Positions 61,298-64,000 of a stretch of DNA of 64,000 nt are shown here, piece after piece (the first letter of the stretch is position 1; every line of letters begins with the position of its first letter). The translations under genes were made by a program, and so were the position numbers. The stretch is taken from positions 1 through 64,000 of the forward strand of contig DIWF01000034.1 in assembly GCA_002422545.1 (NCBI GenBank). Direction: 5' to 3'. Under the pieces are notes generated by a model. The model searched no databases, was not told where the DNA came from, and saw only the letters and a list, made by a program, of their open reading frames with translations. Origin of the DNA: Firmicutes bacterium UBA6113. GTDB lineage: Bacteria; Bacillota; Clostridia; Tissierellales; Sedimentibacteraceae.

Positions 61298-62226
61298 GTT
61301 GCACCGCCCTTTGTTTTAATTCCAAGTATTTCTTCTTTTTTGTCCATAATATTGTCTGATACAAGCATTTTCTCTACTTCTTCAAGGCCAAGCCTGTCTA
61401 TTGTTGAAGCAAAGCGTTCACCAGTTACACCTTTCCATTTGAACAATAATATTGCTTTTTCTGCAACACCCATGGCTTCTTCTTTTGTAAAAAGCTTTTT
61501 TAGAGGAGAACCCATGCGTATTTTTTTACCCCATCTGCCGCCTACATATACTTTGTATCCTTTATTTCCATCGGGAATTGAATCAAAGGCACATTTGTTG
61601 ATGCACATGCCGCAGTTAATGCAAATGTCTTTATCTATAACAAGTTTCGTATCTTCTATTTTTGCTGCATTCATGGGACATACATTTTCAATGTTGCACT
61701 TTTTACAGCCCCTGCATTTGTCCTGGTTGTAGTTTGGAACCATTTGGCCTACAATTCCCAAGTCATTCAGGTCAGGCTTGACGCAATTGTTTGGACATCC
61801 TCCCACTGCTATTTTGAACTTATGAGGAAGAGTCACACTCCTGTATCCTGTGTAAAAGCGATTATGAATTTCAGTTGCCATTGCCTGAGTGTCGAAAAAT
61901 CCGTTTGTACATACAGTTCCTTTGCATGCAACTACAGGACGAACTCTTGATCCTGTTCCTCCAATGGACATGTTATCTTTTGCCACATGATTTTTCACTG
62001 CTTCAATATCATCAAATTTAATTCCAGGCAGCTCTACTGTCAGTCTTGAAGTGAATGTAATTTGTCCGTTTCCGTATTTATCTGCAACCAAGGTTAAGTT
62101 TTTCATTTGTTTTGATGTAAGAACACCGTTTTCAGTTATTATCCTCGCTGAAAAGTGCTCCATATCATTGTTGGACAGGAATCCTTCACCTTTAACTTTT
62201 TTTCTCTGTTCTGCTGTAATTTCCAT
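61291..62226 (-). CDS. Siroheme sulfite/nitrite reductase-like protein with 4Fe-4S domain
   Basis: A 311-residue enzyme. N-terminal ferredoxin-like half domain (FTSRLTVELPGIKFDDIEAV), the siroheme and Fe-S cysteines in VACKGTVCTNGFF and AVGGCPNNCVKPDLNDLG, and two inserted 4Fe-4S motifs (CRGCKKCNIENVCP and CINCGMCINKCAF). It is similar to subunit C of anaerobic sulfite reductase. It may reduce sulfite to sulfide. First gene of an operon with the FecBCD importer; the ATG at 62226 follows GGAGGAAAT. Confidence 0.85.
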   Translation of the reverse strand: MEITAEQRKKVKGEGFLSNNDMEHFSARIITENGVLTSKQMKNLTLVADKYGNGQITFTSRLTVELPGIKFDDIEAVKNHVAKDNMSIGGTGSRVRPVVACKGTVCTNGFFDTQAMATEIHNRFYTGYRSVTLPHKFKIAVGGCPNNCVKPDLNDLGIVGQMVPNYNQDKCRGCKKCNIENVCPMNAAKIEDTKLVIDKDICINCGMCINKCAFDSIPDGNKGYKVYVGGRWGKKIRMGSPLKKLFTKEEAMGVAEKAILLFKWKGVTGERFASTIDRLGLEEVEKMLVSDNIMDKKEEILGIKTKGGATC

Positions 62227-62299
62227 ATTTCCTCCGCTACACATATTTTATATTTAATATTATAATCCTTGAATTTCATAATTAAAAATAGTATTATTG

Positions 62300-62324
62300 T
62301 ATAATATGATAGGTAATTGCCTAT
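62300..62324 (+). promoter_or_regulatory. Promoter -10 and palindromic operator between lysR and the sulfite reductase gene
   Basis: TATAAT (62300-62305) of the lysR gene is followed by ATAGGTAATTGCCTAT (62309-62324), a 16-bp palindrome with a single T-G mismatch pair; it would overlap the transcription start and lie just before the lysR ribosome site. A minus-strand -10 (TATAAT, 62264-62259) for the reductase gene lies 45 bp away. Confidence 0.75.
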
Positions 62325-62334
62325 AGGAGGAACT

Positions 62335-63213
62335 ATGACAATAAGACATCTGAAAATTTTCATAGCAGTTTGCGATTACGGGAAGATGAGTCTGGCCGCA
62401 GAAAAACTCTTTATGGCTCAGCCGTCAGTGAGCCAGGTAATTGCAGAAATAGAACAGCATTACGGAGTAAGAGTTTTCGAAAGGCTGTCAAAAAAGCTTT
62501 ATCTTACAGAAGCAGGAGAAAATCTCCTGAAGTATGCTCGTCACATTGTTTCTTCTTTTGAGGAAATGGAAGATAACCTCTTAAAAAGTAGCAGCAATAC
62601 CTCTTTGAAGGTAGGAGCAACCATAACTGTGGGAACATGCGTGCTAAATGATATTTTGAATGACTTTAAACTTAAGAAACCAAACATAAGTACAAAGGTA
62701 TATGTAGAAAATACAAATGTCATAGAAGAAATGATATTGAAGAGTCCCCTTGATTTGGGAATAGTTGAAGGAATAATTAAAAGCCGGGACATAATTACAA
62801 TTCCAATAGTTTCGGATGAACTCATTCTTGTTTGCTCTCCCTCCCATGAATTTTCATCACTTGAAGAAATAACTGCAGAGAAACTCAACAATCAGGATTT
62901 TATCTTAAGAGAAGAAGGCAGCGGAACAAGGGAGCTTTTTGAAAAGAAAATTGAAAACATGGAGATAGCAATCAACAAGAAATGGATTTGCAACAATTCA
63001 GAAGCCATAAAAAATGCAGTCATAAGCGGACAGGGGATCACAGTCATTTCTCAAATGCTTGTCAGAAAAGAAATTGAAGAAAAAAAACTACATGCTGTCA
63101 AAATAAGCGACATTAAGCTGACAAGAAACTTTTACCTTGCATACCACAAAAACAAATATTTATCTGACAATCTTAAAAGCTTCATATCAACATGCATAGA
63201 TTATAAGCAATGA
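62335..63213 (+). CDS. LysR-family transcriptional regulator
   Basis: A 292-residue regulator. Winged helix-turn-helix (about 1-60: MTIRHLKIFIAVCDYGKMSL, QPSVSQVIAEIEQHYG) and a substrate domain with FILREEGSGTRELFEKK, close to CysL/YeiE types. Divergent from the sulfite reductase-FecBCD operon, which it likely controls. The ATG at 62335 follows AGGAGG. Confidence 0.92.
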   Translation: MTIRHLKIFIAVCDYGKMSLAAEKLFMAQPSVSQVIAEIEQHYGVRVFERLSKKLYLTEAGENLLKYARHIVSSFEEMEDNLLKSSSNTSLKVGATITVGTCVLNDILNDFKLKKPNISTKVYVENTNVIEEMILKSPLDLGIVEGIIKSRDIITIPIVSDELILVCSPSHEFSSLEEITAEKLNNQDFILREEGSGTRELFEKKIENMEIAINKKWICNNSEAIKNAVISGQGITVISQMLVRKEIEEKKLHAVKISDIKLTRNFYLAYHKNKYLSDNLKSFISTCIDYKQ

Positions 63214-63249
63214 AATGAGACTAAGTTGCTTTCGTTTTTCATTAATATG

Positions 63250-63278
63250 TTGACAAAAATAATATAATTTGATAAAAT
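63250..63278 (+). promoter_or_regulatory. Promoter of cbiM
   Basis: TTGACA (63250-63255), 17-nt spacer, TAAAAT (63273-63278). It starts a leader of about 150 nt. Confidence 0.8.
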
Positions 63279-63280
63279 TT

Positions 63281-63385
63281 TGATACCGTCTGAAGACGAT
63301 AGTATTTTGGATGACCAAAATGATGATAGCAAACCACGAAGGTTTTAATGCTTGAGAACAAGCTTACTTTTGTGGTTTTTTTATT
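63281..63385 (+). promoter_or_regulatory. Structured cbiM leader with attenuator terminator
   Basis: Just after the promoter come two hairpins: ATAC-CGTC..GACG..GTAT (63283-63305) and ATTTTGG/CCAAAAT (63304-63321). Then a long terminator hairpin: 63331-63343 pairs with 63366-63378 (13 bp, two G-T), with an inner GCTTG/CAAGC stem and a T run. AAACC-ACGAA-GGTTT (63331-63345) could form an alternative small hairpin that would break the terminator. This looks like transcription attenuation, perhaps a riboswitch, but I recognise no known class and there is no B12 box. Confidence 0.5.
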
Positions 63386-63437
63386 TTGAATAAATACTCC
63401 GCCAACTAACCGGCCGGATTATTAAGGAGATGGTTAT

Positions 63438-64000
63438 ATGCATATGGCTGATGCACTGATATCGGCTGCAACAGGAGGAGCAATGTGGGCTGCTTCTGCA
63501 GGTGTTGCATCATATTCTGTAAGAAGAGTGCAGACAGAAATTGACGAAAATGAAAAAAAGATTCCCTTGATGGGGGTTATGGGAGCATTTGTGTTTGCTT
63601 CTCAGATGATAAATTTTACTATTCCAGGAACGGGTTCAAGCGGTCATATTGGAGGAGGCCTTCTCTTAGCAGTCTTGCTTGGACCTCATGCAGGATTTTT
63701 GACGCTGATTTCAATACTGGCAATTCAAGCTCTTTTTTTTGCAGATGGAGGGTTGCTTGCTCTTGGATGCAACATATTCAACATGGGATTTTTCACATGC
63801 TTTGTTGCATATCCTCTTATTTACAAAAAAATAATACATAAGGGAATGTCAAAGAAAAATATTCTTATTGGATCGGTGATTGCATCTATATCAGGACTTC
63901 AGCTTGGGTCATTTGCTGTTGTACTTGAAACATTTTTTTCAGGAAGGACTGAACTTCCTTTTGGCACGTTTTTAATGATGATGCAGCCCATACACCTGGC
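63438..64000 (+). CDS. cbiM: CbiM, energy-coupling factor cobalt transporter membrane subunit (cut by window end)
   Basis: The first 187 residues are seen and the frame is open to the window end. It opens MHMADALISAATGGAMWAAS, with His 2 and Met residues at the metal site as in CbiM, followed by MGAFVFASQMINFTIPGTGSSGHIGGGLL and six membrane segments. CbiM binds and imports cobalt (or nickel) with CbiNQO. Those partners lie beyond the window, if present. ATG behind AAGGAGA. Confidence 0.93.
   Translation, partial: MHMADALISAATGGAMWAASAGVASYSVRRVQTEIDENEKKIPLMGVMGAFVFASQMINFTIPGTGSSGHIGGGLLLAVLLGPHAGFLTLISILAIQALFFADGGLLALGCNIFNMGFFTCFVAYPLIYKKIIHKGMSKKNILIGSVIASISGLQLGSFAVVLETFFSGRTELPFGTFLMMMQPIHL

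Noticed and set aside
63281..63437. Cobalamin riboswitch for cbiM
   Set aside because: No B12 box or other conserved cobalamin-aptamer core was seen; only the terminator design is shared.
1..64000. CRISPR arrays, tRNA, rRNA, transposases, integrases
   Set aside because: None was seen on either strand; regular direct repeats and cloverleaf-type sequences are absent, as are transposase motifs.

Overview
The window is AT-rich, densely coded DNA from a low-GC, strictly anaerobic Firmicute. The gene content points to an amino-acid-fermenting clostridium of the Sedimentibacter/Tissierellia kind. It carries indolepyruvate:ferredoxin oxidoreductase with phosphotransbutyrylase and butyrate kinase, sigma-54 activators, a RocB-type peptidase, genes for selenium-dependent molybdenum hydroxylase maturation with a xanthine dehydrogenase, a Fur/PerR-rubrerythrin pair and an S-layer protein. 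The genus is an inference; no rRNA, tRNA, CRISPR array, prophage or insertion sequence was seen.

Layout. 0-0.5 kb: 3' end of a CaiB/BaiF CoA-transferase. 0.7-9 kb: a PAS-GGDEF-EAL protein, a MacA/MacB-like three-gene exporter and an S-layer-homology protein. 9-18 kb: a Cys-rich small protein, a sigma-54 activator followed by its probable target operon (alanine-dehydrogenase-like gene and NhaC antiporter, behind a clear -24/-12 promoter), TraX-like, RocB-like, DUF401 and ECF S-component genes. 18-20 kb: thioredoxin, two unusual small acidic or glycine-rich proteins, and between them a GC-rich run of five hairpins. 20-22.5 kb: a CadC-HMA-CadA metal-efflux operon with two operator palindromes on its promoter. 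22.5-29.2 kb: ptb, a PrpR-type sigma-54 activator, a second -24/-12 promoter, iorAB and buk; together these would convert 2-oxo (aryl) acids to acyl-CoA, acyl-phosphate and ATP.

29-32.5 kb: a DarT-like ADP-ribosyltransferase without a partner, a GNAT acetyltransferase, a membrane Fe-S protein and a PrsW protease. 32.6-36.2 kb: guanine deaminase and yqeC-mocA-yqeB, which mature the selenium-dependent molybdenum hydroxylase encoded on the other strand at 46.8-50.3 kb (xdhBCA). Between these two halves lies a 10 kb peptidoglycan amino-sugar island: RpiR regulator, ABC sugar importer, serine hydrolase, BadF-type kinase, MurQ, NagB and NagA. 50.5-51.4 kb: Fur/PerR-type regulator and rubrerythrin.

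51.7-58.4 kb: a NYN-LOTUS protein, a GIY-YIG nuclease, a GGR-family flavoprotein, and DUF2975/HTH/DUF4173 membrane genes, with two copies of a 47-bp palindromic repeat. 58.5-63.2 kb: a minus-strand operon of siroheme sulfite reductase-like protein and a FecBCD-type importer, divergent from a LysR regulator with a near-perfect palindrome at its promoter. 63.2-64 kb: a structured leader with an intrinsic terminator in front of cbiM, which runs off the window.
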